This document shows, in pieces, positions 16,012 to 25,779 of a stretch of DNA of 64,000 nt. The position numbers and the translations under genes were made by a program. Source of the DNA: Vampirovibrio sp041737375 (GTDB taxonomy: Bacteria > Cyanobacteriota > Vampirovibrionia > Vampirovibrionales > Vampirovibrionaceae). The notes under the pieces were generated by a model. That model saw nothing but the letters and a program-made list of their open reading frames with translations, searched no databases and was not told the origin of the DNA. The stretch lies in assembly GCF_041737375.1 (NCBI RefSeq), contig NZ_JBGSRV010000006.1, forward strand, positions 134,088 through 198,087. Direction: 5' to 3'. The stretch's first letter is position 1, and each line of letters opens with the position of its first letter.

Positions 16012-18119
16012 GTTCCCCTTTCAAAAACCTGCCTAAACTGGGCTGGAAAGACCTGCTGAAGCACAACGATGTGCTGCTGGCCGTCGGCATTGTGTTTGTG
16101 GTCACCATGATGGTGATTCCCCTTTCGCCCTTTTTGCTAGATGTGTTTTTGACCCTGAACATTGCCTTATCCGTTACCATTTTGCTGGTCACCTTATACA
16201 CTCAGGAGCCGCTTCAGTACTCCACCTTTCCCACCGTGCTGCTGTTTGCCACCCTGTTTCGTTTGGGCCTTAACGTGAGTACCACCCGCCTGATTTTGCT
16301 GTATGGCGAGGCCGGAGAGGTGGTGCATGCCTTCGGGAACTTTGTCATTGGTGGCAACTACGTGGTGGGTATGCTGATTTTCATCATCCTCATCATTATC
16401 AACTTTATTGTTATCACCAACGGTGCGGGCCGGGTATCGGAAGTAGCGGCCCGATTTACTTTGGATGCCATGCCCGGTAAGCAGTTGAGTATTGATGCCG
16501 ATTTGAACGCGGGCATGATTGATGAGAAGCAGGCCAAGCAGCGCCGCCAGAATATTCAGCGAGAAGCCGATTTTTACGGAACCATGGATGGTGCCAGCAA
16601 ATTTGTAAAAGGCGATGCCATTGCCGCCATTATCATTACGGTGATTAACATTGTGGGCGGCTTGATTATTGGTGTTTTGCAAATGGGAATGCCTTTGGAA
16701 CAGGCCGCCGCCACCTTTACCACCTTATCGGTGGGGGATGGTCTGGTGTCTCAGTTACCGGCCTTAATTATTTCGGCGGCCACTGGTATTTTAGTAACTC
16801 GGGTCAATGATTCTGAAATGTCTCTGGGGGATGAAATCGGGGGACAAATGTTCCAGAACCCCAAAGTCTTAGCCATTATGGGCGGCCTGATGCTGTTGAT
16901 GGGTATGGTTCCCGGTTTGCCCAACCTGCCGTTTTTAGTGGTGGGCGCTTTGGCCATAGGCGGTAGTTTTTTACTGGTTAAAAATACGCGGGAACAGGCC
17001 GAAATGAAGGTTTTGGAAGACAGCAAGGCCAAAACCGTTCAAAAAAAGAAAACCACCACCGAAAATGTACTGGATATGCTGCAAGTGGAAACCCTGGAGC
17101 TGGAGATTGGTTACCGGCTGGTGCCTTTAATAGAGGCTGAGGCAGGGGGCGATTTGCTGGATCGCATTGCCCAGATTCGTAAGCAAATCGCGCTGGAATT
17201 TGGCTTTGTGCTGCCTTCCATTCGGGTGCGAGATAATTTGCAGTTGCCGCCCAACCAGTACAACATCAAGCTACGGGGGGTGACCATTGAGCAAGGGGAG
17301 GTGATGGCCGATTTGTGGCTGGCTATGAGTACCGATCCTGATATTACTGAACCCATTGAAGGCATTGAAACCAAAGAACCCGCTTTTGGGTTGCCTGCCT
17401 TGTGGATTGAATCGGATGAGAAAGAGCAGGCCGAAATGGTCGGCTATACCGTGGTAAGCGCTTCTTCGGTGGTATCTACCCATTTAACCGAAATGATCAA
17501 GAAAAACGCCGCCGAAATTCTGGGCCGAGGCGATGTGCAGAACTTGCTGGGCAATACCAGAAAGGTGAACGAAAGCCTGGTGGGCGATTTGGTGCCGGAT
17601 ACCCTGACTGAGGCTGAAATCCAGATTGTTTTACAAAACCTGTTGCGGGAAAAAGTCAGCATTCGGGATATGGTTACCATTCTGGAAGCCCTCAGCTATC
17701 ATTGCCGGGTGAGCAAAGAGCCTGACTACCTGACCGAGCAGGTACGCATGGCGTTGTCTCGCAGTATTTGCAAGCAGCATCAAAACCCGGATACCGGAGA
17801 GTTGCCTGTGGTCACTCTGGACCCCATGGTGGAAGAGCAAATGGCTCAAGGCTTAACGCAGGATGGGCAAACCCTGGCCATGGGGCCTGCCTTTACCCAA
17901 AAACTGTTTGCGGCCCTCAATCAGGAAATTGAACGGGTAATCGGTGCCCACGGGGTGCAGCCGGTATTGCTGTGTAACGCCCGTTTGCGGCTGCCGTTTC
18001 GTCGCATGATTGATCGGATGCTGCCGCAAATTGCGGTGTTGTCCTATAACGAAATTGGCCCTAGCGTGAAAGCCACCGCCGTTGGCTCGGTGCGGGTGGA
18101 TTTGGCCCAGCTCGCCTAG
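16008..18119 (+). CDS. flhA: Flagellar export protein FlhA
   Basis: The largest export-gate subunit, 703 residues, forming the cytoplasmic nonameric ring that binds export substrates and chaperones. About eight membrane helices span residues 20-325. The conserved FHIPEP-type cytoplasmic loop, TNGAGRVSEVAARFTLDAMPGKQ, begins near residue 137 and contains Asp-rich proton-coupling positions. The C-terminal cytoplasmic domain runs from about 345 to 700. Its length is normal. It is the last gene of the export cluster in this window; no flagellin or basal-body genes are present here. Confidence 0.97.
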   Translation: MSSPFKNLPKLGWKDLLKHNDVLLAVGIVFVVTMMVIPLSPFLLDVFLTLNIALSVTILLVTLYTQEPLQYSTFPTVLLFATLFRLGLNVSTTRLILLYGEAGEVVHAFGNFVIGGNYVVGMLIFIILIIINFIVITNGAGRVSEVAARFTLDAMPGKQLSIDADLNAGMIDEKQAKQRRQNIQREADFYGTMDGASKFVKGDAIAAIIITVINIVGGLIIGVLQMGMPLEQAAATFTTLSVGDGLVSQLPALIISAATGILVTRVNDSEMSLGDEIGGQMFQNPKVLAIMGGLMLLMGMVPGLPNLPFLVVGALAIGGSFLLVKNTREQAEMKVLEDSKAKTVQKKKTTTENVLDMLQVETLELEIGYRLVPLIEAEAGGDLLDRIAQIRKQIALEFGFVLPSIRVRDNLQLPPNQYNIKLRGVTIEQGEVMADLWLAMSTDPDITEPIEGIETKEPAFGLPALWIESDEKEQAEMVGYTVVSASSVVSTHLTEMIKKNAAEILGRGDVQNLLGNTRKVNESLVGDLVPDTLTEAEIQIVLQNLLREKVSIRDMVTILEALSYHCRVSKEPDYLTEQVRMALSRSICKQHQNPDTGELPVVTLDPMVEEQMAQGLTQDGQTLAMGPAFTQKLFAALNQEIERVIGAHGVQPVLLCNARLRLPFRRMIDRMLPQIAVLSYNEIGPSVKATAVGSVRVDLAQLA

Positions 18120-18215
18120 GTGGAGGATTAAAGGTGTGAGTAACCGGATTAATTGTTCCAGAAATTATAGGATGGAGATGAACACCCTTTTTCTGAAACC
18201 GGAGTGTGGTTTGGT

Positions 18216-18623
18216 ATGAAGTTACCCATGAAAGTTGCTGGCCTGTGCTGGAGCATTACGTTTTTAGTGACCTCAGTGCCGGGTTTTTACCAACAAACCC
18301 GGCCTATGGATTTTGCGGCCATCACCACCGAAAGTTTTTCGGGAATGGCGATTGTGGAAACGCTGGCGGTTAGCCTGCTTGGTTCTTTTGCGGCGGCCAT
18401 TATCGGTTTTATGATTGGGGATATTCTGTCTAATCCCCACGGAACCCCGAATGACAACAAAAAAGAAGGGGCTTCTTCGGGCTTGCCTGCGACGGATGGA
18501 AATGGAAATATGGGTTCTCCCGCTGAGTTGGCTTTGGGCAAAAAGCTTGACGATTTATACCCGGAAGACCCACCGGAGCCGGAATTGGAGGGGGAGCCAC
18601 CTACTCCTGACACCAGTTCCTGA
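18216..18623 (+). CDS. Small membrane protein after flhA
   Basis: About 135 residues: a short N-terminal hydrophobic segment (about 5-22), a second membrane helix (about 45-70), then a disordered Asn/Gly/Pro/Glu-rich acidic tail with PEDPPEPELEGEPPTPD. ATG at 18216 has GGAG 11 bases upstream; a GTG at 18204 is possible. I recognise no family. It follows flhA in the same direction after a 96-base gap and could belong to the flagellar unit or be independent. Confidence 0.6.
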   Translation: MKLPMKVAGLCWSITFLVTSVPGFYQQTRPMDFAAITTESFSGMAIVETLAVSLLGSFAAAIIGFMIGDILSNPHGTPNDNKKEGASSGLPATDGNGNMGSPAELALGKKLDDLYPEDPPEPELEGEPPTPDTSS

Positions 18624-18767
18624 TTTCGGTTTGAACCGGCCAATTTCCCCTTTTTGGCCAACTGTTGTTATAATGGGGTATTGAGTCAAGGCGATGCTGG
18701 AAAAGTATTAAAGCTTTCAGGGTTTCGTCCGATTTAATAATTACCGTTTTCCCCAAAGGAAAAAGGT

Positions 18768-20699
18768 GTGTTGGAACTCAATTCGCAAGGTTACATGGGT
18801 ACAGTCGAACCTCCAGGCACTCCAAGGCCAACCGATTATCCCGCAACACCGACTTTCATCGGCCCTCGAGATAATGCCTTTCAGCATGCCGAATCCTCCC
18901 TATGGGTGGCGTTTCTGGTTAACCTTGCCGTGGGCGGCATTAAGTTTTTGGCCTGGTGGTTTTCCCGCAGTCCGTCCATGTTTAGTGAAAGTTTGCACTC
19001 CTTTGGTGATGCGGTAAACAGTATTGCCCTGATTTTGGGTAACAAGTTCAGCCAGAAGCCGCCGGATCGAACCCATCCCTTTGGCTATGGGCTGGAAGCC
19101 AACGTTTGGGCCTTAGCGGCCTGTGTGTTCTTAATTGCCACCTCCGCCTGGGCCATTTCCGAAGGTTTTCATCACCTCACCTCTCCCGATGCCATTACCT
19201 TGCAAGGGTATGTGTTATCGGCCACCATTCTAATCATCAGTATTGGGTTGGAAATTGTGGCGGTTCGCCGTGCCTCTCAGGCCGTTTTGGAAGAGATGCA
19301 GATTAAAACGCAAAATGAATTTCAAACCTTTGCGCTGGCCTATCGCAACATTAAAAATGTGCTTAGCCCCACCACCCGGTTTGTGTTTTATGAAGACAAT
19401 ATCGCGCTGTTAGGTGCTTTTTTGGCCCTAATCGCCATCTCCATCTCCTTCTTCTCGGTGGAGTCCGGGTGGATTTCAGCGGAAGCCCTGGAGTCTAATT
19501 TGTTTGCGGCTGTATTAACCCGATTTGACGCTATTGTGTCCATTGTTATCGGTTTTCTGCTAGCGGGTATGGCCATTTACCTGTTTCGTCATAACCGGGG
19601 CATTCTTACCCAAACCTCGGCTTCTCCCAAAGTGGAGAAAAAAATTACCGATTTGGTCACCAGTATGCACGGTGTCTCCGAAATTCTGGATTTAAAAACC
19701 CTGGATCACGGCATTGCCGGCTTGACTATTCACTTGCAAGTGCAGGTGGATCCTTATATTCAGGTAAAAGACGTGGATGATCTTACGGACCGCATCAAGG
19801 ACAAGATTCAGGCCCGCATTGCACAGGCTTCTCAAGTGTTTGTGGAAGTTTTGGCCGATGAATCTGAAATTGAATGGGGCGAAAAGTTTAATTCACTGGT
19901 AGAGCAAGGCCGCAAAGAAGGCGTACTGGATGCCCGCTCCGAAATTTTGCTGAAAAACGTCTACGATTTCAGCGAAGCCACGGTAAAAGACATTATGATT
20001 CCCCGGATTGATGTGGAATATGTGGAAGTGGAAACCCCGTTGTCTGAAGTGGCCGATTTGATGATAGAAAGTGGCCATTCCCGGTTGCCCGTGTTTAAGG
20101 AAAACGTGGATGATCTGGTGGGGCTGGTTCACTCTCGGGATGTGTTTGACCTGATTCGCAAAAACCAGATGGACACCCCGCTGGCCAATGTGGTTCGGGA
20201 AATTGATATTTTTCCTGAAAACAAGGGCATTAGCGACTTACTGGAAGACTTTAAGCGCAACAAAATCCGCATTGCGGCGGTGGCCGATGAACATGGCGGT
20301 TTTGCCGGTTTGGTAACCGTTGAGGATGTGATTGAAGAGATTATTGGTGAAATTTGGGATGAGCATGAAGAGGAAGAACCCATGTTCACCTTTATGGGAA
20401 CCAACCGGGTTAAGGTGAACGGCAAGTTTGAAATTGAGGATTTAAACGATAAGTTAAACCTCAATATTCCGTTTGATGATTTCAAAACCATTGGCGGCTA
20501 TGTGTTTGGTGAACTGGGCCGGGAGCCTGAACAGGGCGATGAAGTGGACTTTGAGGATTTGAAGTTTACAGTAGATGAGGCCGATGGCCCCCGTATCGTG
20601 AGCGTGATTATTGATTCCCCGGTGCCCTTCGAGGTGAAAACGGAAGAATCTGAAACCCGCAACGGCAGAAGCAATGGGGAAATGAAGTCGGCCAGCTAA
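18768..20699 (+). CDS. CDF cation transporter fused to CBS pair and CorC/HlyC domain
   Basis: A 643-residue three-part protein. Residues about 40-290 form a cation diffusion facilitator membrane domain with six helices: HSFGDAVNS gives the helix-II HxxxD metal site, and EDNIALLG in helix V matches the ZnT9-like variant. Residues about 295-365 are the cytoplasmic CDF dimerisation domain. Then comes a CNNM/CorC-type region: a CBS pair (about 400-520, starting IMIPRIDVEYVEVETPLSEV) and a CorC_HlyC domain (about 540-625, with TIGGYVFGELGREPEQGDEV). Start is GTG with AAAGG upstream. It could couple Zn/Mn/Mg-type export to nucleotide sensing by CBS domains; that is inference. Confidence 0.88.
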   Translation: MLELNSQGYMGTVEPPGTPRPTDYPATPTFIGPRDNAFQHAESSLWVAFLVNLAVGGIKFLAWWFSRSPSMFSESLHSFGDAVNSIALILGNKFSQKPPDRTHPFGYGLEANVWALAACVFLIATSAWAISEGFHHLTSPDAITLQGYVLSATILIISIGLEIVAVRRASQAVLEEMQIKTQNEFQTFALAYRNIKNVLSPTTRFVFYEDNIALLGAFLALIAISISFFSVESGWISAEALESNLFAAVLTRFDAIVSIVIGFLLAGMAIYLFRHNRGILTQTSASPKVEKKITDLVTSMHGVSEILDLKTLDHGIAGLTIHLQVQVDPYIQVKDVDDLTDRIKDKIQARIAQASQVFVEVLADESEIEWGEKFNSLVEQGRKEGVLDARSEILLKNVYDFSEATVKDIMIPRIDVEYVEVETPLSEVADLMIESGHSRLPVFKENVDDLVGLVHSRDVFDLIRKNQMDTPLANVVREIDIFPENKGISDLLEDFKRNKIRIAAVADEHGGFAGLVTVEDVIEEIIGEIWDEHEEEEPMFTFMGTNRVKVNGKFEIEDLNDKLNLNIPFDDFKTIGGYVFGELGREPEQGDEVDFEDLKFTVDEADGPRIVSVIIDSPVPFEVKTEESETRNGRSNGEMKSAS

Positions 20700-21616
20700 T
20701 CGCCTAGTTTTAAGCCTTTGCCCGTATGGGTGGGTATGCAGGTGGCGGCCAGTTTCAGGTCTTGCCATTCCTCAGGGCTCATCAGCGGTCGTTCATTGAG
20801 GCTGGGTGGGGTGTTTAGGATGGCTTGCTCTACAGAGCGCTGGCGGGTGGGCAGGGCCGGGTGGTCTTCGCCAAATACTTTCCATTGAATTTCCGTCCAT
20901 AAAGACGCTTTGCCCATATCTTGCTTCATGTTGGAAAAGGCGGTGGTGTAGCCCATCGGGGTGTATCCGGCTCGTTTTAGCAGGTGAATGGCGTTTACGT
21001 CCGCTCGGGCTTCGTCTTTGCGCTCCTGAAAGGCAAACCATTGAAATGCCGCTGCTGGGGCCGCAATGGAAATAAAGATTCCTTTTAAAAGGCTGCGAGC
21101 TTGTAGAAGCCAGGTGCTAGCCTCTTCCAGTACCAGTGCTGCCGTAGTAGCAAGCCCATAACGCTTTTTGCGGGCTTTGGCGTCTTCAAACTGAACGTGA
21201 GAAAGTTCATGGGCCAGCACAAAGGCCAATTCTTCCGGGGATTTGGCCCGCTTTAAGGTATCCAGATTGAAGATAACCGTACCGTTGCTAAAGGCCGCCG
21301 CGTTGTAACTGGGCTTGTTCACAATCTGAATGTTAAAAGCCTGCTGAATGCCCCCTGCTTTGGCCAATCGGTTGGCAATGCGGGTTAGGGGAATGGTGGC
21401 CTCTGGCAGCTCAATGGGTTTGGAGTGCTTTAAAACCAGTTCATCAATTTTGCTGGAAGATTTTTTGGGAAGCGGTGTTGGGTAGTCTACATCGCTTTCA
21501 GTGGCGGCGTACATGCCAAGGGTGGTTACTGGAGGCTGTGTTACCCAGACAGGCGGCTGTGGCCGATAAGGTTGGGGTTGGGCTGCGTAAAAATTGCCAA
21601 GGCTTGAAATAGACAT
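20696..21616 (-). CDS. M48-family zinc metalloprotease
   Basis: A 306-residue protein with the zinc-binding motif HELSH near residue 147 and a downstream glutamate-bearing segment ERKDEARADVNAI that supplies the third ligand, as in M48 peptidases. A hydrophobic stretch (about 165-195) lies between. The N-terminus (about 1-50) is Pro/Gln/Tyr-rich with no classical signal peptide, which is unusual. It ends tail-to-tail with the CDF-CorC gene, overlapping by four bases. The substrate is unknown. Confidence 0.85.
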   Translation of the reverse strand: MSISSLGNFYAAQPQPYRPQPPVWVTQPPVTTLGMYAATESDVDYPTPLPKKSSSKIDELVLKHSKPIELPEATIPLTRIANRLAKAGGIQQAFNIQIVNKPSYNAAAFSNGTVIFNLDTLKRAKSPEELAFVLAHELSHVQFEDAKARKKRYGLATTAALVLEEASTWLLQARSLLKGIFISIAAPAAAFQWFAFQERKDEARADVNAIHLLKRAGYTPMGYTTAFSNMKQDMGKASLWTEIQWKVFGEDHPALPTRQRSVEQAILNTPPSLNERPLMSPEEWQDLKLAATCIPTHTGKGLKLGD

Positions 21617-21698
21617 AACACCCCACTGAATTAAATTGGCTGGTCAATTGATTAAAATGTACTGCGCGGGTGCTGTAAAATCCAGCCTGTTTGAAAAG

Positions 21699-22346
21699 TT
21701 ATAGGGTTTTTAATGGCTGCCGCTGTGCTGCTAATACTTGCATCACTTGTTGGTGCAGGGCTTGCTGACTGTCCAGCGCGTTAAAAATATGGATTCGCTC
21801 GGGCTCTTGTTGGGCCAGTGCTAAAAAACCTTCCCGTACCTTGCGGTGGAATTCCGCTTTTTCGCCTTCCAGTCGATCGGCTTGCCCACGTTGGGTGACC
21901 CGTTGGGCCAGAACATGGGGGTCGGCGTCAAATAACAGGGTCAAGTCCGGCTTTTTGCCCTGAATGGCAATCTGGTTCAGTTCCTGAATGGTTTCAATGG
22001 AGAGCCCTCGCCCATAGCCCTGATAGGCCAGTGTGGAGTCCATATGCCGATCGCAAAGCACCATTTTGCCTTGCGCCAGCGCCGGGAATACCACTTCATC
22101 CATGTGCTGTGCCCGATCGGCGATAAACAACAGCAGTTCGCTCATGGGGAATACGGTTTGCTTAGAGTGCAGCAGTATTTCCCGCAGCTCCATCCCAAAG
22201 GGGGTGCCGCCCGGATTTCGGGTAATCACCACGCTTTGGCCGCTGGCTTGCAATGCCTGGGCGCACAAGGCCAGCTGGGTAGATTTGCCGGAGCCGTCAA
22301 TTCCCTCAAACGTGATTAATAAACCCTGTTTTTGTGTTAAGCCCAT
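21699..22346 (-). CDS. tmk: Thymidylate kinase
   Basis: Phosphorylates dTMP to dTDP. The P-loop FEGIDGSGKSTQ near residue 12, the DR motif DRHMDSTLAYQGYGRGL near 85 and the lid region are all visible. ATG at 22346 gives a product of about 215 residues of normal length; a TTG at 22379 would add 11 residues. It lies downstream of the R3H ATPase gene and shares its direction. Confidence 0.95.
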   Translation of the reverse strand: MGLTQKQGLLITFEGIDGSGKSTQLALCAQALQASGQSVVITRNPGGTPFGMELREILLHSKQTVFPMSELLLFIADRAQHMDEVVFPALAQGKMVLCDRHMDSTLAYQGYGRGLSIETIQELNQIAIQGKKPDLTLLFDADPHVLAQRVTQRGQADRLEGEKAEFHRKVREGFLALAQQEPERIHIFNALDSQQALHQQVMQVLAAQRQPLKTL

Positions 22347-22417
22347 GCGCGTATCATCCACCCTGCCAATTGATTGCAAGCGTTTATTATAAACAAAGCA
22401 GGCGGCTGGCGGGGATG

Positions 22418-24130
22418 TTAATCCCGGTTTTTGAGCGGCAGCACTTTTAGGCGGCGATTGGGCTCATCCCCAATGCTCACACTGGTTAAATGGTGCCTTT
22501 CCACCAGCTCATGCTGAATGCGGCGGATATAGGAGCGTCTGGGGGCCAATTCAATGGCGATTTTTTCAGCCAGCGCCATGTCTACCGCTTCTTGCGCTTC
22601 CCGTAAGGCCAGTTCCATTTCATCTTCAAACGGGGTTTGAATCATTTGTCCGGCAAAAGCGCCTACTTCCGCATCCAGCGCTTCTCTCAGCGCCCGCTGG
22701 ATTTGGGGCATGGTGTTGGTTTTGGCGTAATACACCGGTACTTCGTAATCCTGAGCCAGTTTTAAAATTTTAGAGCCCGGTCGGGCGTTGGCCTTTATGG
22801 CAATGACCGCATTGGCGTCGTACACGTTTTTGGTAATGCGGATGTGGTGCATATTCAGCCGCTCTAAAATACGATCCAGATAGGACTTGCTGACCCCGTA
22901 AACAAAAACACGATACTCTTCCTGCCCCACCGGCAGCGCCGAATCATCCCGGGGATGCTCGGAGAAATCGCCGGGGTTGAAGCTGCCTGCCGGGGGGTCC
23001 ATCATTTGGGTGGGCATGACTTCAAAGTTGGTTTTCAGTACTTTGGTGGCCCCGGTTTCAGCGTCCACCCGTCGAATTTCTGGAAACAAGGTCCAGCCCC
23101 TCAGCAGGTGATCCACCGCTTCGGCCACATCCGGGTAAACCGCCAGTGTGTTGCGATCCCGGATTTCAATACAGATGTCAAAAGTCGGCTTTTTGGCTCG
23201 CTCCTGAATGGTTTTTTGAGAGGCCCGCCGCTTGGCTTCCTCATCGCCCAGGGTCACGGTTTGAATGCCCCCGGCCAAATCCGACAACATGGGGTTTTTG
23301 ACCAGATTTTCCAGGGTGTGCCCGTGGGCGGTGGCCACCAGAATAACGCCCCGTTCGGCGATGGTGCGGGCGGCCATGGCTTCATCCTCGGTGCCGATTT
23401 CATCCACGATGATCACTTCCGGGGTGTGGTTTTGTACCGCTTCAATCATGGTTTCTTTCTGGCGCTCTCGGTGAGGCACCTGAATACGGCGGGCTCGGCC
23501 CACCGCCGGGTGTGGAATATCGCCATCCCCCGCAATTTCGTTGGAGGTATCCACGATTACCACCCGTTTTTGAGACTCTCCGGCCAGCAGCATGGCGATT
23601 TCCCGGAGCCGGGAGGTTTTGCCCACCCCCGGACGGCCCAGCAGCAGAACGCTTTTGCCGCTTTCAATAATATCTTTAATGGGATCAACCGTTCCGGTAA
23701 CCAGTTTCCCCACTCGGCAGGTCAGGCCTACAATATCGCCTTGCCGGTTTCGCATGGCGCTGATACGGTGCAGGGTTCGGGGGATGCCAGCCCGGTTATC
23801 GCTGGTAAAGTAACCCATGTGTTTAACCACATGGTGGATTTCGTCCAACGTGACCTGTTGTTCGCCCAGTTCCAAAATGTTGCCTTCTGAAAACCGGGCC
23901 TCGGCCATGCGGCCCAGATCCATAACAATTTCTATCAAGTCATCCAGATCCACCGCTTGAATGGCTCGGCGGAGCCGCTCGGGCAGAATGTCGATGAGTA
24001 GTTGGAGATCAGTAGCGATGGCGCTTTCCTCAAATAAAACAGGATTGACGGATGGCGGATTCGATACATGGGGTGAGTTTAACGGCTGCAGAAAATTTCT
24101 GCTCGCATGTGCAGGCTTTTTCAGAGTCAC
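22418..24130 (-). CDS. AAA ATPase with R3H domain (Ycf45-like)
   Basis: A 570-residue protein similar to the cyanobacterial/plastid Ycf45 family. A P-loop ATPase related to the SpoIIIAA type occupies about residues 110-400, with Walker A LLGRPGVGKTSRLREIA near 152 and VIIVDEIGTEDEA as Walker B near 235. The C-terminus has a single-stranded nucleic-acid-binding R3H domain: RRIQHELVERHHLTSVSIG, with the RxxxH spacing. Function is unknown. In cyanobacteria I recall this gene beside ldpA, as here; that arrangement supports a cyanobacterial-lineage host. Confidence 0.9.
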   Translation of the reverse strand: MTLKKPAHASRNFLQPLNSPHVSNPPSVNPVLFEESAIATDLQLLIDILPERLRRAIQAVDLDDLIEIVMDLGRMAEARFSEGNILELGEQQVTLDEIHHVVKHMGYFTSDNRAGIPRTLHRISAMRNRQGDIVGLTCRVGKLVTGTVDPIKDIIESGKSVLLLGRPGVGKTSRLREIAMLLAGESQKRVVIVDTSNEIAGDGDIPHPAVGRARRIQVPHRERQKETMIEAVQNHTPEVIIVDEIGTEDEAMAARTIAERGVILVATAHGHTLENLVKNPMLSDLAGGIQTVTLGDEEAKRRASQKTIQERAKKPTFDICIEIRDRNTLAVYPDVAEAVDHLLRGWTLFPEIRRVDAETGATKVLKTNFEVMPTQMMDPPAGSFNPGDFSEHPRDDSALPVGQEEYRVFVYGVSKSYLDRILERLNMHHIRITKNVYDANAVIAIKANARPGSKILKLAQDYEVPVYYAKTNTMPQIQRALREALDAEVGAFAGQMIQTPFEDEMELALREAQEAVDMALAEKIAIELAPRRSYIRRIQHELVERHHLTSVSIGDEPNRRLKVLPLKNRD

Positions 24131-24294
24131 TTTCCCTTTCGAACTTTTTCCCTCTTACTTTCATTATATCGTATGGTTGGATGATTGTCTTAAAATTGGA
24201 AAAGCCCTGTTTGAAACTTTACTTTCGATTGGATAGTTTCTATTTTCGTTGGTATTGAGGTGGATGATTTGGGTGGATTGCAGGGGAAAGCATT

Positions 24295-25317
24295 TTAGAG
24301 GCGCCGGTCTGCGGATCGGCTTTGAAATGCCTGTGTGATTTGGGTGGCCACCGCTAGCGCCTCTGGTTCGTTCAGATTCCAGACCGCTTGCCGAGCCACG
24401 GTTCCCATGCCCGCCCCGGCGATCCATTGATAAGGCGCTTGTTGCAGCAGGCAAGCTGTTTGTTGGTTAATCCCCCCGGAAATGGTTATGGGAGGCGCTT
24501 GTAAGTTGTTTTTCTCAAAAATATGTCTGGCTCTCACTGCTGCTTCCAAGGCGGGCAAGGAAGCTTCCAAGTGCGTGGTTCCCGACATGGGGAGTCCGTC
24601 TATCTGGAGCAGTATGGGCATAGCATGGCGCCGCTGGGCGGTTTGCACAAAGCTCAGTACTTGCGGGTCATCGGGCTGGTCCAGCCGAAAGCAAAGCGCT
24701 ACGAGCTTATTGTGTAATAAATGTCCCCAGCGATTTAAAAAAGCCTCCAGCATATAGGCATCCACAAAGTGGCTATGGATTTCCACGGCTTCGGTGGCCG
24801 GATGCTTCAGCGCTGCTTCAATCTGACTTTCCACCTGAAAGGGCAGCAATCGTAAGGCATCGGTGGGGCAGGTGGGAACGCATCGCCCGCAGCCATAACA
24901 TAGATTTTGAGACACTTCCAGCGCACTGGACAGGGTAAAGGCTTCTGTGGGACAAACCGGCAGGCAAAGTCCGCAGCCAATGCAGTCGGCTTCGGTCAGT
25001 TCGATTTTTCGGAAATGCGGGTCGGCATCCAGTGGAATGCTGACCATGATCACCGGTTTTGGGCCTTGTACCGATTGCACCGCCCGCCATACGGTTTCAA
25101 TCAGGGCTGCATCGGGGGCAATGTCAATGCAATCGACCCCGGCTCGACTGTAGATGTTGCTGAGCTGGGCGATTTTATCCCCTTCCGTAAAGCTACCGCC
25201 CCCAATCAGTTTAAAAAAGCGGCGCTCATCCAGCGCACGAACCATGCGGGCTTGGCTTTCGCTGAGCGAGGGGGGGGATTGGGGTTGGGGTAATGGGAAT
25301 GCGGAAAATGTCATCAT
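24295..25317 (-). CDS. ldpA: LdpA-like iron-sulfur protein
   Basis: A 340-residue protein resembling LdpA, the redox-active iron-sulfur protein that modulates the circadian period in Synechococcus. Diagnostic parts are the N-terminal RFFKLIGGGSFTEG...AGVDCIDIAPD stretch, two [4Fe-4S] motifs (CIGCGLCLPVCP and CYGCGRCVPTCP, about residues 110-155), and an LdpA_C-type barrel-like domain with ISGGINQQTA. No kai gene is in this window, so a clock role is doubtful here; a redox role is more likely. The next gene in the same direction is the R3H ATPase. Confidence 0.85.
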   Translation of the reverse strand: MMTFSAFPLPQPQSPPSLSESQARMVRALDERRFFKLIGGGSFTEGDKIAQLSNIYSRAGVDCIDIAPDAALIETVWRAVQSVQGPKPVIMVSIPLDADPHFRKIELTEADCIGCGLCLPVCPTEAFTLSSALEVSQNLCYGCGRCVPTCPTDALRLLPFQVESQIEAALKHPATEAVEIHSHFVDAYMLEAFLNRWGHLLHNKLVALCFRLDQPDDPQVLSFVQTAQRRHAMPILLQIDGLPMSGTTHLEASLPALEAAVRARHIFEKNNLQAPPITISGGINQQTACLLQQAPYQWIAGAGMGTVARQAVWNLNEPEALAVATQITQAFQSRSADRRL

Positions 25318-25388
25318 TCCACCTTAGCCAAAGGAGAGGCTCGGTTCAACATGAGCCCGCCGGGTCATGCTGTTTTTATGGGGGTGTC

Positions 25389-25418
25389 TTGTTCGCTGAG
25401 TGTGGTTTGAGGTATAAA
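25389..25418 (+). promoter_or_regulatory. Probable promoter of tRNA-Thr
   Basis: TTGTTC (25389-25394) and TATAAA (25413-25418) are separated by 18 bases and lie 28 bases before the tRNA. The boxes match sigma-70 consensus at four and five of six positions. Confidence 0.5.
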
Positions 25419-25446
25419 AGGAATTCATCTTCTAGTCATTTTTCAT

Positions 25447-25522
<76 letters not shown>

Positions 25523-25528
25523 ATATCT

Positions 25529-25550
25529 AGCGGCTTTTGTGCTGCTTTTT
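25529..25550 (+). terminator. Terminator of tRNA-Thr
   Basis: Stem AGCGGC/GCTGCT (25529-25534 with 25541-25546, one G-U pair), six-base loop, then a T-run. Confidence 0.7.
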
Positions 25551-25779
25551 GTTTTTATAGGGTTCTTTTTGTCGCCGTTTTGTCGCAGTTCATCAAAATA
25601 TAAAGCAAGCAGCGACTGCAAATTTTATTTACGTACTCATTTATATTAATGAGGCGATTAAAAATGTGCAATATTGCCCAGTTGTCATAATATATAGTAT
25701 GTAATGTGTTCTATTTTTTTGTTCATTGATTTAGGCTTATTTTACGAAGTATGAGTCTGGTTTTATTTGGGAAAGTGCT

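Noticed and set aside
22955..23890. 311-codon open frame antisense to the R3H ATPase gene
   Set aside because: A shadow of a high-GC codon pattern; the minus-strand product has clear Walker and R3H motifs.
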